Positions 38,181-46,396 of a DNA stretch of 64,000 bases are shown here, in pieces (positions within the stretch are counted from its first letter, which is position 1; every line of letters starts with the position of its first letter). The position numbers and the translations under genes were made by a program. Below the pieces are notes generated by a model. It was not told the DNA's origin. It saw only the letters and a list, made by a program, of their open reading frames with translations, and did no database searches. The DNA is from Streptomyces curacoi (lineage in GTDB: Bacteria > Actinomycetota > Actinomycetes > Streptomycetales > Streptomycetaceae): the NCBI RefSeq assembly GCF_001513975.1, contig NZ_KQ947998.1:62001-126000 (forward strand), in the 5' to 3' direction.

Positions 38181-39218
38181 TCAGCGGCCGGCAGGCGCCC
38201 GTCCCGAGCTCTCCCGCACCACCAGCTCCGGCACGGACACGGGATGCGGGGCGACCGGCGCGGACTCCTCCAGCACCCCGTGCAACAGGGCGAACGCGGC
38301 CCGCCCGAGGCCGGTGAAGTCCAGGCGCACCGTGGTCAGGGACGGAGTCAGATAGGCGGAGGGCGGGGCGTCGTCGAATCCGGCCACGCTGACCTCGTCC
38401 GGCACCGCGCGGCCGGTCTCGTGCAGGGCGCGCAGCACGCCGAGGGCGAGGTCGTCGTTGCCGCACAGGATGGCGGTGACGGCGGGGTCCCGCGCGAGCT
38501 TCAGGCCCGCCGCGTGGCCGCCGGCCGGGCCCCAGCTGCCCTGCACGGGCCGGGGCTGCGGGGCGCCGGCCTCCTTCAGGGCCTGCCGCCAGCCGCTGGT
38601 GCGGGCGCTGGTGCGCCGAGTGCTGGACGGTATGGCGACGTAGTGCACGGTCTCGTGGCCGAGGGAGAGCAGATGGCGGGTCGCCTCGTAGGCGGCCTCG
38701 CGGTCGTCGGTCCACACCCAGGGTCGGTCACCGGAGGGCGGGCTCGCCGGGGTCTCGACCACGCCGACGACCGGCACCCCGGCGGGGACGGCGGCCAGGG
38801 CCCCGACACCGGCCGGATCGTAGGCGATCACGATCAGCCCGCCGCCCGCGTCCGCCGCGCGCCGCACCTCGGCGGCGACGGCGGCCTCCTCGGCCGACTC
38901 CAGGACGCTGATCCCGACCGCGTAGGACGCGGCACGGGCGGCCTCCTCGACGCCCTGGAGGATGGAGGCGTAGCCGTAGTGCGTGGTGTTGGCGGTGAGC
39001 ACGGTCACGGCCCGGCTGCGCCCGCTGGCCAGCGCGAGCGCGGCGGTGTTGCGCCGGAAGCCCAGCTCGTCGATGGCGGCGAGCACGCGTTCCCGGGTGG
39101 CCGGCCGGACGCTCGGATGGCCGTTGATCACCCGGGAGACGGTCTGGTAGGAGACCCCGGCGGCGGCCGCGACGTCCCTGATGCTCGCCGGGCTCCTTGT
39201 GTGACCGGTCACATTCAT
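38181..39218 (-). CDS. LacI family transcriptional regulator of the alpha-galactosidase/ABC module
   Basis: The 345-residue protein has the helix-turn-helix SIRDVAAAAGVSYQTVSRVINGHPSV and hinge ATRERVLAAIDELGFRRN, then a sugar-sensing domain (ILCGNDDLALGVLRAL, VAGFDDAPPSAYLTPSLTTVR). The ATG at 39218 has no ribosome binding site. The first operator overlaps codons 3-7 (VTGHT), so the transcript may be leaderless or the true start slightly different. Two TGTGACCGGTCACA palindromes at its promoter support autorepression and control of GH36, which is transcribed divergently. Its 3' end is duplicated downstream as a remnant. Confidence 0.88.
   Translation of the reverse strand: MNVTGHTRSPASIRDVAAAAGVSYQTVSRVINGHPSVRPATRERVLAAIDELGFRRNTAALALASGRSRAVTVLTANTTHYGYASILQGVEEAARAASYAVGISVLESAEEAAVAAEVRRAADAGGGLIVIAYDPAGVGALAAVPAGVPVVGVVETPASPPSGDRPWVWTDDREAAYEATRHLLSLGHETVHYVAIPSSTRRTSARTSGWRQALKEAGAPQPRPVQGSWGPAGGHAAGLKLARDPAVTAILCGNDDLALGVLRALHETGRAVPDEVSVAGFDDAPPSAYLTPSLTTVRLDFTGLGRAAFALLHGVLEESAPVAPHPVSVPELVVRESSGRAPAGR
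39200..39213. promoter_or_regulatory. LacI-type operator overlapping the regulator's first codons
   Basis: TGTGACCGGTCACA is a perfect 14-bp palindrome. It lies inside the start of the regulator gene and is identical to the copy at 39227, with centres 27 bp apart. Confidence 0.85.
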
Positions 39219-39226
39219 GCGAGGAT

Positions 39227-39240
39227 TGTGACCGGTCACA
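39227..39240. promoter_or_regulatory. Second LacI-type operator between the LacI and GH36 genes
   Basis: TGTGACCGGTCACA again, 49 bp before the GH36 start. The pair could be bound cooperatively, repressing both divergent genes. Confidence 0.85.
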
Positions 39241-39288
39241 CAGGGCTCGTCAAGAGAACGTGACGAGGGATCACGAGGGGGAAGCACC

Positions 39289-41400
39289 TTGACCGGTCTG
39301 GCGGACGCGGATCTCAACGGCACCCACAGGACGTTCACTTGGGGGCATACGGCCCTGGAGAGCGAGTTCGCCGTCGCCGCCGACGGGACGCCACGGCTGG
39401 TCCGGCTGGGCGGCACCCCTCCCGCCGACCCGGAAGCCGCCCTCCCTCTCGTCGAGTTGACCGCCCTCGGCCACGGCAGCGGCTGGTCCGGCCCGCGCTT
39501 CACCGGCACGGCCTTCGGCGCGCGGCTGGCGTATCGGGGCCACCGCACCGCGAGACACGGCGACTGGGAGCGGCTGACCGTCGAACTCCACGACCCGGCG
39601 ACCGGGCTGACGGCGTTCGCCGAGCTGTCCTCGCCGGACGGGATCGCCGTGCTGCGCTCCCGGGTGCGGTTGCGCAACGACGGCACCGAACCCCTCGTCG
39701 TCCAGTCGGTCAGCAGTCTCCTGCTCGGCGGCCTCCCCTCACCGGACGCCCTCGACGTGCACCGGGCCCGCAACGACTGGCTCGCGGAGTGCCGTTGGCA
39801 GTCCGAGCCGCTGCGCCGGGCCGTCGCCGACATCAACGTCGACGCCCATCAGCACGACAGCCGGGCCGCCCTCGTCGTCACCGGACGCGGCAGCTGGTCC
39901 ACCGACGGCCATCTGGCGATGGGGGCGCTCACCCAGCGGGACGGCGGCCGGACCTGGCTGTGGCAGATCGAGTCCCCGGCCGGCTGGCGCTGGGACCTGG
40001 GCGAACGCGCCCACGGCAGCTACCTCGCGCTGAACGGCCCCACGGACGCCGAGCACCAGTGGCGGGTCCGGCTCGCGCCGGGCGAGGAGTGCGCCACGGT
40101 GCCGGCGGCGCTGGCGCTGGGCTCCGGGTTCGACGCCGCGATGGGCGCCCTGACCTCGTACCGGCGCGCCCTGCGCCGCCCGCACCCCGACCACACCGCA
40201 CTCCCCGTCGTCTTCAACGACTACATGAACACCCTCATGGGCGACCCGACGACCGAGAAGCTGCTGCCCCTGATCGACGCCGCCGCCGAGGCCGGCGCGG
40301 AGTACTTCTGCATCGACTCCGGCTGGTACGACGACGACACCGAGGGCTGGTGGGACAGCGTCGGGGAGTGGCTGCCCTCACCGCGCCGCTTCCCCGACGG
40401 CGGCATTCGGGCGGTCCTGGACCGGATCCGGGAGCGCCGGATGGTGCCGGGGCTGTGGCTGGAGCCGGAGGTCGTCGGCGTCCGCAGCCCGGTCGCCGCC
40501 GCGCTCCCCCCGGACGCCTTCTTCCAGCGGGACGGCGTGCGCCTGGCAGAGCAGGGCCGCCACCAGCTCGATCTGCGGCACCCGGCCGCCCGCGCGCACC
40601 TCGACAAGACCGTGGACCGGATCGTCGGCGACTGGGGCGTGGGCTATCTCAAGCTGGACTACAACATCGTGGTCGACCCGGGCACCCGCGCCCCCGGCGA
40701 CCTCGCACCGGGCGCCGGGCTGCTCGGCCACGCGCGGGCGTATCTGGACTGGCTGGCGGACGTCCTGGACCGCCACCCCCACCTGGTGATCGAGAACTGC
40801 GCCTCCGGCGGTATGCGGATGGACGGCGCCACGCTGGCCGTCAGCCAGCTCCAGTCCACCAGCGACCAGCAGGACCCGCTGCGCTACCCGCCGATCGCCG
40901 CCGCCGCGCCGACCGCCGTCCCGCCCGAGCAGGGCGCGGTCTGGGCCTACCCCCAGCCGGAGTTCGACGACGATCTGATCGCCTTCACCCTGGGCGGGGC
41001 GCTGCTCGGCCGGATCCATCTGTCCGGCCATCTGAACCGGATGTCGGCGCACCAGCTGGGGTTGGTCAGGGACGCGGTGGAGACGTACAAGTCGATCCGC
41101 GGGGAGCTGGCGCGGGCCGTGCCGTTCTGGCCGCTCGGGCTGCCGGGGTGGACGGACGAGTGGCTGGCACTGGGCATGCGGGTGCCGGCCGGCCCGTCGT
41201 ACCTCTCGGTGTGGCGGCGCGGTGGGGCGGGCGAACTCCGCCTGTCCGTCGGGCACTTGGCGGGCCGGGAGGCGCGTGCGGAGATCCTGCACCCGTCCGC
41301 CGCGACGGCGGGCTCGGCGCTCTGGGACGGGGACGGGCTGCGGGTGTCGCTGCCGCGGACGCCCGGTGTCCTGCTGGTCCGTCTCACGCCGGGCGGCTGA
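39289..41400 (+). CDS. GH36 family alpha-galactosidase
   Basis: The 703-residue enzyme has no signal peptide and is probably cytoplasmic. The catalytic nucleophile is Asp 457 in YLKLDYNIV and the acid/base Asp 526 lies in TSDQQDP. ENCASGGMRMDG between them is a GH36 signature. It would remove alpha-linked galactose from imported oligosaccharides. The TTG at 39289 follows GAGGGG by 8 nt and is the only reasonable start I see. It is divergent from its probable regulator and ends at a strong terminator. Confidence 0.9.
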   Translation: MTGLADADLNGTHRTFTWGHTALESEFAVAADGTPRLVRLGGTPPADPEAALPLVELTALGHGSGWSGPRFTGTAFGARLAYRGHRTARHGDWERLTVELHDPATGLTAFAELSSPDGIAVLRSRVRLRNDGTEPLVVQSVSSLLLGGLPSPDALDVHRARNDWLAECRWQSEPLRRAVADINVDAHQHDSRAALVVTGRGSWSTDGHLAMGALTQRDGGRTWLWQIESPAGWRWDLGERAHGSYLALNGPTDAEHQWRVRLAPGEECATVPAALALGSGFDAAMGALTSYRRALRRPHPDHTALPVVFNDYMNTLMGDPTTEKLLPLIDAAAEAGAEYFCIDSGWYDDDTEGWWDSVGEWLPSPRRFPDGGIRAVLDRIRERRMVPGLWLEPEVVGVRSPVAAALPPDAFFQRDGVRLAEQGRHQLDLRHPAARAHLDKTVDRIVGDWGVGYLKLDYNIVVDPGTRAPGDLAPGAGLLGHARAYLDWLADVLDRHPHLVIENCASGGMRMDGATLAVSQLQSTSDQQDPLRYPPIAAAAPTAVPPEQGAVWAYPQPEFDDDLIAFTLGGALLGRIHLSGHLNRMSAHQLGLVRDAVETYKSIRGELARAVPFWPLGLPGWTDEWLALGMRVPAGPSYLSVWRRGGAGELRLSVGHLAGREARAEILHPSAATAGSALWDGDGLRVSLPRTPGVLLVRLTPGG

Positions 41401-41408
41401 GGCATACG

Positions 41409-41450
41409 GCCCGAGCCGGCGCCGCGGGGAAGGGCGGTGCCGGCTCGGGT
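41409..41450. terminator. Bidirectional terminator between GH36 and GH12 genes
   Basis: CCCGAGCCGGC (41410-41420) pairs with GCCGGCTCGGG (41439-41449), and the stem can extend inward with one mismatch to an 8-nt loop. It closes the long minus-strand xyloglucan operon and the GH36 gene. Confidence 0.8.
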
Positions 41451-41482
41451 GTCGGGTCAGCTGCTGACCTCGGTCTGTCGGG

Positions 41483-42196
41483 TCAGCTGCTGCTGACCGT
41501 CAGGTTGTTGGTGCGGAAGTCCAGACCACCGGACGACGAGGTGATCTCGTAGCCGAACTGCACGTCGCCGATGGTCTCGTTGCCCATCCAGCCCTTGGTG
41601 TCCTTGATCCACTTCAGGATCGGCAGGATGTTGACGGTGCCGGAGCTGGAGTCGGAGGTCCGCAGGAAGGAGAAGACCTCGTTGGCGCCGTTGTTGCCCT
41701 TGTAGACGTTCCAGGAGTGGCCGCCGAGGGTGACGCTGCCCTGCGAGGTGCCGAGCGGACCGACGGCTCCGTTGTAGTTGACCCAGAGCATGATCTCGTA
41801 GTCGTAGTCCGTGTCCCAGATGTCGTACGACGTGTTGTACGCGCCGGACGACGGGACGGTGACGTTGTAGCTGCTGGTGAGCGAGCCGAGCGAGGTGATC
41901 GTCTTGTTGACCACCTTCTTGGCGTTCGGGTACGACTTGATGCCGCCGGTGTTGGGGTGGTTGGCCCACACGCCCCAGTTGGTGCCGGAGTTGGCCCAGA
42001 TGCACTGGCTGCCGGCGCCGGAGCCCCAGATGTTGTTGTAGAGCGTGTAGCCGTTCAGGCTGGTGTTGCCCCACTGGTCGCAGGAGTTCCAGACGGCGGC
42101 GGAGGCGGGGGCGGAGGCGAGCCCGACGGTGGCGCCGAAGGCCATCGCCGGGGCCAGCACGGCCATGGTGATCTTGCGCAGTGTGCTCTTTGCCAT
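41483..42196 (-). CDS. Secreted GH12 family endoglucanase/xyloglucanase
   Basis: The 237-residue protein begins AKSTLRKITMAVLAPAMAFGATVGLASAPASA, a Sec signal. A single GH12 domain follows with NNIWGSGAGSQCIW, the nucleophile motif YDYEIMLWVNY and the acid/base Glu in VQFGYEITSSSGG. The ATG at 42196 has AAAGGG 5 nt upstream. It lies 37 bp behind the GH95 stop and is the last gene of the operon before a terminator. It is clearly distinct from the GH12 at 26533, so two secreted GH12 enzymes serve this locus. Confidence 0.9.
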   Translation of the reverse strand: MAKSTLRKITMAVLAPAMAFGATVGLASAPASAAVWNSCDQWGNTSLNGYTLYNNIWGSGAGSQCIWANSGTNWGVWANHPNTGGIKSYPNAKKVVNKTITSLGSLTSSYNVTVPSSGAYNTSYDIWDTDYDYEIMLWVNYNGAVGPLGTSQGSVTLGGHSWNVYKGNNGANEVFSFLRTSDSSSGTVNILPILKWIKDTKGWMGNETIGDVQFGYEITSSSGGLDFRTNNLTVSSS

Positions 42197-42233
42197 GGTG
42201 TCCCTTTCCATGGGTGGGGGGAATTGCGGGGGG

Positions 42234-44420
42234 TTACCACTCCCCCAGGCGGAGGACGTGGTCTTCTCCGGCGACGAGGTCGAGCGGTTCGGCGCCGGAG
42301 GAAGTCCGGAGTTCGACGCGGTGGGTGCGCGTGGGGCGGATCACCGCGGTCGCTCGGTTCGGGCTCCAGGTGAGGTCGACCTCGGCTCCGAACCGGGTAC
42401 GCACGCCGCGCAGCCGCCCCTGGGGGAGGGCAGCGGGCAGCGCGGGGAGGAGCACCAGGCGGTCCGAGGTCGACTGCACGAGCGTTTCGATCAGTACGGC
42501 GGGCAGGGTGTGGGCCGCGTCGGCGTTGTAGACGTCGCGTTTGGGGTAGTGCGCGCTCATCAGGGAGGCGTGGAAGAAGTCGCCGTCCAGTACCTGGTCG
42601 AGGGCGTGGGCGACGCGCTCGCCGTCCCGGAGCCGGGCCGCGATCAGGGCGTGGTGGAGGTGGCCGTGCGCCGAGTCGTTCTCGGCGCCCCTCAGTTCCA
42701 GGGCACGGTGGGCGGCCGTCGCGAGGTCCGGGGTGTCGTACGGGGTGATCTCGTCGAGCGGCCAGACCCCGTAGAGGTGGCTGAGGTGACGGTGGTCGTA
42801 GGTGTCCTCCAGTCCGGGCCGGGCCCATTCGGCGAGGGCGCCGTCGGCGTTGATCCGGTGCGGCGGGAGGCGGTCGGCGAGGGCGCGCCAGCGGTCGGCG
42901 TGCTCCGGGTGGTAGCGGGCGGCGGTGCGGAGCGCGTGCCGGGCCGCCGAGAGGTCCATGGCCGCGTTGACCGTGCCCCAGCTCGCGTTCGCGGGGCGGT
43001 TCTCGGGCGAGTAGGACGGGACGACGACCAGGTTGCCCTCGTCGTCGGTGCGGGTGAGGAAGTCCTCGTAGAACCGGGCGACCTCGGCGAGGACGGCGGC
43101 CGTGCGCGGGTCCTGTTCGCCGCGGGTCTCGTCGTGGTCGACGAGGGGCTTGAGGAGCCAGTCGGCGCCGGCGGTCCACAGATGGAGCGGGTACTCGCGG
43201 CTGAAGTGGTAGAGGTGCCCGGACTCGCCGTCGGTGTGGGCGGGGGCCACCACGCCACGGGTGCCGAAGATCGCGCGGGCGTTGTCGCGCCAGTGGTCGA
43301 CCTGGCCGTGGATGAGGGCGGCGTGGGCCTCGGTGACCTCCGGGAGCGCCGCCGCGGCGGCCGACGCGGTCTGGAGGTTGAGGTTGGCGTCGGTGGTGAA
43401 CGCGCCCGACCACGCGGTGTTCCAGTCGCCGGTCCACAGGCCGGTGAGCCGGGGCGGGAGCATGCCGGAGGCGGACAGCAGGTGGTAGCGGCCGGCCGCG
43501 AAGAGGCGTTCCAGGAGGGCGGGGCTCTTCGGGCGGCTCAGCAACTCCGAGCCGGGGAGGGCACGTTCGGCGGGGTCGGCGGCCAGGTCGAGGGTCACGC
43601 GCTCGTAGGCGGTGCGATGGAGAGGCGTGTGCCGGTCCAGGAGGTGGGAGTAGGTGCCGGACTCGGTGAGCAGGTCACGCAGGGCGTCGGCATGGGCCGC
43701 CGTGTCCAGTTCGCCGGTGTGCCGCACGACCCGGGTCAGGAGGAGGACGGAGTCGGCCCCGGTGACGCGTGCGCCCGGCGGGATGAGCGCGGTACGGCCG
43801 CCCGTCGGCACGACCAGGGTGATTCCGGTGTAGCCGCGGTCGCTGTCGGGGTAGCGGACGCGGAGGGTGAGGAGGGCGCCTTCACAGGCACGGACGATGC
43901 TCTGGCCGACGACGAGTGCGGCGGGGGCGCCGGGGAGCCGGTGGTCGAGGGTGACGACGAGGTCGTCCGCCTCGACCTGCTGGACGATGACGTCGTCCGC
44001 GCGGGAGACGAAGACCCGGCTGCGCCAGCCCGCGCACTCCGCGTGGGTGACGCCGGTGGTGAAGTCGACGGCGCGGCGGTAGCCGGAGGTGTCGGCGGCC
44101 GGGCGGCGCAGTCCCATCCGGAAGGCGGGGTGAAAGGGCTGCACCCACTGCACGTCCCGCCCGTCGGTGAAACGCTCGGCCGCCGTGACGTCCCCGGCCA
44201 GCAACCGGTCCTGGAGGGAGGCCAGTTCGGCGGCGAGGGCGGGGGGACGGGCGTGTTCGCCGCCGTTGGGGCGGACCAGGGTGTGGTGGTTGACGATGAC
44301 GCGGTCGTCGTTCGGATCGCCGAACACCATGACGCCGTGCCGGCCGTTCCCGCTCAGGAAGGCGTCCTCCCAGCGGGCCGCCGGGGCCGGCTCCCAGGTG
44401 CCGTGCACGGGCCCGGTCAT
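42234..44420 (-). CDS. GH95 family alpha-L-fucosidase-type enzyme
   Basis: This 728-residue protein opens with the GH95 N-terminal domain (MTGPVHGTWEPAPAARWEDAFLSGNGRHGVMVFGD). It continues into an alpha/alpha barrel with TGLWTGDWNTAWSGAFTTDANLNLQ, the Glu/Asn region VVPSYSPENRPANASWGTVNAAMDL and HRHLSHLYGVWPLDEITPY. There is no signal peptide. GH95 enzymes remove alpha-1,2-linked L-fucose, or L-galactose in some members, both found on xyloglucan side chains. The ATG at 44420 overlaps the GH42 stop (ATGA). In this operon the likely task is defucosylation of imported oligosaccharides. Confidence 0.88.
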   Translation of the reverse strand: MTGPVHGTWEPAPAARWEDAFLSGNGRHGVMVFGDPNDDRVIVNHHTLVRPNGGEHARPPALAAELASLQDRLLAGDVTAAERFTDGRDVQWVQPFHPAFRMGLRRPAADTSGYRRAVDFTTGVTHAECAGWRSRVFVSRADDVIVQQVEADDLVVTLDHRLPGAPAALVVGQSIVRACEGALLTLRVRYPDSDRGYTGITLVVPTGGRTALIPPGARVTGADSVLLLTRVVRHTGELDTAAHADALRDLLTESGTYSHLLDRHTPLHRTAYERVTLDLAADPAERALPGSELLSRPKSPALLERLFAAGRYHLLSASGMLPPRLTGLWTGDWNTAWSGAFTTDANLNLQTASAAAAALPEVTEAHAALIHGQVDHWRDNARAIFGTRGVVAPAHTDGESGHLYHFSREYPLHLWTAGADWLLKPLVDHDETRGEQDPRTAAVLAEVARFYEDFLTRTDDEGNLVVVPSYSPENRPANASWGTVNAAMDLSAARHALRTAARYHPEHADRWRALADRLPPHRINADGALAEWARPGLEDTYDHRHLSHLYGVWPLDEITPYDTPDLATAAHRALELRGAENDSAHGHLHHALIAARLRDGERVAHALDQVLDGDFFHASLMSAHYPKRDVYNADAAHTLPAVLIETLVQSTSDRLVLLPALPAALPQGRLRGVRTRFGAEVDLTWSPNRATAVIRPTRTHRVELRTSSGAEPLDLVAGEDHVLRLGEW

Positions 44421-46396
44421 GGCACCCGCTCCAGTACGGCGACCCCGTACCGGCCGAGTTCCACCCCGTCGGTGACGTCGGCGCCGGTCAGCAGGTCGCG
44501 GTGGCGGCCGGGCACCGGCACGGTGACACCGTCGCGCCCGTGGTTGAGCAGGAACAGCAGCCCGCCCCGGCGTACGGCCTCCACCCCGGCCGGGAGCCCG
44601 GCGAGGGCCGGTCGTACGCCCGCCTCGGCGGCGATGTCGGCGAGCAGCGTGCGCAGGGCGTGCGGCTCGGGGAGGGTGGAGACGTACCAGGCGCGGCCCT
44701 TGCGCAGCACCGCCGGCAGGCCGTCCAACTCGCCGCCCTTGTAGGGCGTCACGGCGTCCACGTCGTCCGCCGCCTCGATCTCCTCGGACCACAGGGTGCC
44801 GTGGAAGCCCTCGACATCGGCCTTCTCGCCCGCGTCGAGTGGCCACCACTCGTGCAGCACACGGATGCCGAAGAGGTCGCGCAGGCGGGCGTCCATGCCG
44901 CCCGCGCGGACCCGGTCGTCCTCGTCGGCGACGCCGGTCTGGAAGCCCGCGACGAGGGTGCCGCCGCCCTCGGCATAGGTGACCAGGCGGTCGACGGCGG
45001 TGTCCGTCATCAGGTACAGCTGCGGGACGACGACCAGCTTGTACGCGGACAGGTCGTGCTCGGGGTGGGCGAAGTCGACGGTGGTGTGCGCCTCCCACAG
45101 GGCGCGGTGCCAGGCGCGGACGATCTGTGGGTAGTCCGCCTCAAAGGAGAGCCGCCCGTCCTGCCGGCTCGCCCACCAGGCGTTCCAGTCGAGGAGCACG
45201 GCGACCTCGGCGGCCTCCACCTGAGTGTCCGTCACCTTCTCGCTGAGGACAGCGAGTTCGGCACCGATCCGCTTGACCTCCTGGAAGGTACGGCCGTGCT
45301 CCCCCGCGTGGCTGACCATCCCGGAGTGGAACTTCTCGCAGCCCTGCCGGGACTGCCGCCACTGGAAGTAGCAGACGGCGTCGGCGCCGCGGGCCACGGC
45401 CTGCAGGGACCAGAGGCGGTTGAGGCCGGCCGGCTTGGGGTGGTTGACCCCGCGCCAGTTGACCGGCCCGGCGGCCTGCTCCATGACCATCCAGGGACCG
45501 CCACGCGCCTGCGAGCGGGTCATGTCGTGCACCAGCGCCCCGAACTGGCCGCCGAACGGGTCGCGCGGGTCCGGGTAGACGTCGATCGAGACGACGTCCT
45601 CCCGCTCGGCCCAGGCCCAGGCGTCCAGGCCCTGCCACAGGGCCATGAAGTTGGTGGTCACCGGGATGTCCGGGCTGTGCCGGGCGACGATGTCACGCTC
45701 GGTGAGGTAGCACTCCAGCAGCGCGTCGGACGTGAACCGCTTGAAGTCCAGCACCTGGGTGGGGTTCTTCATGTAGTGCGCCCGGCGCGGCGGCAGGACC
45801 TCGTACCAGTCGCCGTAGCCCTGACTCCAGAAGGCGGTTCCCCAGGCCTCGTTGAGGGCGTCGAGGGTGCCGTACTTCTCCTGGAGCCAGCGGCGGAAGG
45901 CGGCCTCGGCCTCGTCACCCCAGTCGTAGGTGCAGTACTCGTTGTTGATGTGCCACATCCTGAGGGCCGGGTGGCCGCCGTAGCGCGCGGCGAGGTCCTC
46001 GGTGATGGCGGCGGCGTAGCGCCGGTAGGCCGCGCTGGAGTGGGAGAAGTGCTGGCGGGAGCCCCACCACTCGGTCCGGCCGTCCTCGTCGCGCGGGAGC
46101 GTCTCTGGGTGCAGCCGGCCCAGCCACGGGGGCGGGGACGAGGTGGGCGTGGCGAGGACGACGCCGATGCCGTGGTCGTGCATCAGGTCCATCAGCCGGT
46201 CCAGCCAGCCGAAGTTCCGCTCCCCCGGCCGCGGTTCGAGCCTCGCCCAGGAGAAGACGCCGAGGGTGACCGAGTTGACCCCGGCCTCCTTCATCAGCCG
46301 GACGTCCTCGTGCCAGGTCTCCTCGGGCCACTGCTCGGGGTTGTAGTCGCCGCCGAAGAGGATGCGGCCACGGGTGGCGTCGGACATGCCGGGCAT
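44417..46396 (-). CDS. GH42 family beta-galactosidase
   Basis: The 659-residue enzyme has the GH42 catalytic pair: acid/base Glu 153 in WHINNEYCTYDW and nucleophile Glu 306 in WMVMEQAAGPVNWR. FGGDYNPEQWPEETWHEDV opens the barrel, and a trimerisation domain and C-terminal beta domain follow. No signal peptide is present. It would remove beta-galactose from side chains after fucose is gone. The ATG at 46396 shares one base with the GH74 stop (TGATG), with GGGGAG 8 nt upstream, so translation is coupled. Confidence 0.92.
   Translation of the reverse strand: MPGMSDATRGRILFGGDYNPEQWPEETWHEDVRLMKEAGVNSVTLGVFSWARLEPRPGERNFGWLDRLMDLMHDHGIGVVLATPTSSPPPWLGRLHPETLPRDEDGRTEWWGSRQHFSHSSAAYRRYAAAITEDLAARYGGHPALRMWHINNEYCTYDWGDEAEAAFRRWLQEKYGTLDALNEAWGTAFWSQGYGDWYEVLPPRRAHYMKNPTQVLDFKRFTSDALLECYLTERDIVARHSPDIPVTTNFMALWQGLDAWAWAEREDVVSIDVYPDPRDPFGGQFGALVHDMTRSQARGGPWMVMEQAAGPVNWRGVNHPKPAGLNRLWSLQAVARGADAVCYFQWRQSRQGCEKFHSGMVSHAGEHGRTFQEVKRIGAELAVLSEKVTDTQVEAAEVAVLLDWNAWWASRQDGRLSFEADYPQIVRAWHRALWEAHTTVDFAHPEHDLSAYKLVVVPQLYLMTDTAVDRLVTYAEGGGTLVAGFQTGVADEDDRVRAGGMDARLRDLFGIRVLHEWWPLDAGEKADVEGFHGTLWSEEIEAADDVDAVTPYKGGELDGLPAVLRKGRAWYVSTLPEPHALRTLLADIAAEAGVRPALAGLPAGVEAVRRGGLLFLLNHGRDGVTVPVPGRHRDLLTGADVTDGVELGRYGVAVLERVP

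Noticed and set aside
42063..44744. 893-codon plus-strand frame opposite GH95
   Set aside because: Antisense shadow created by GC-rich codon bias, with no domain similarity.
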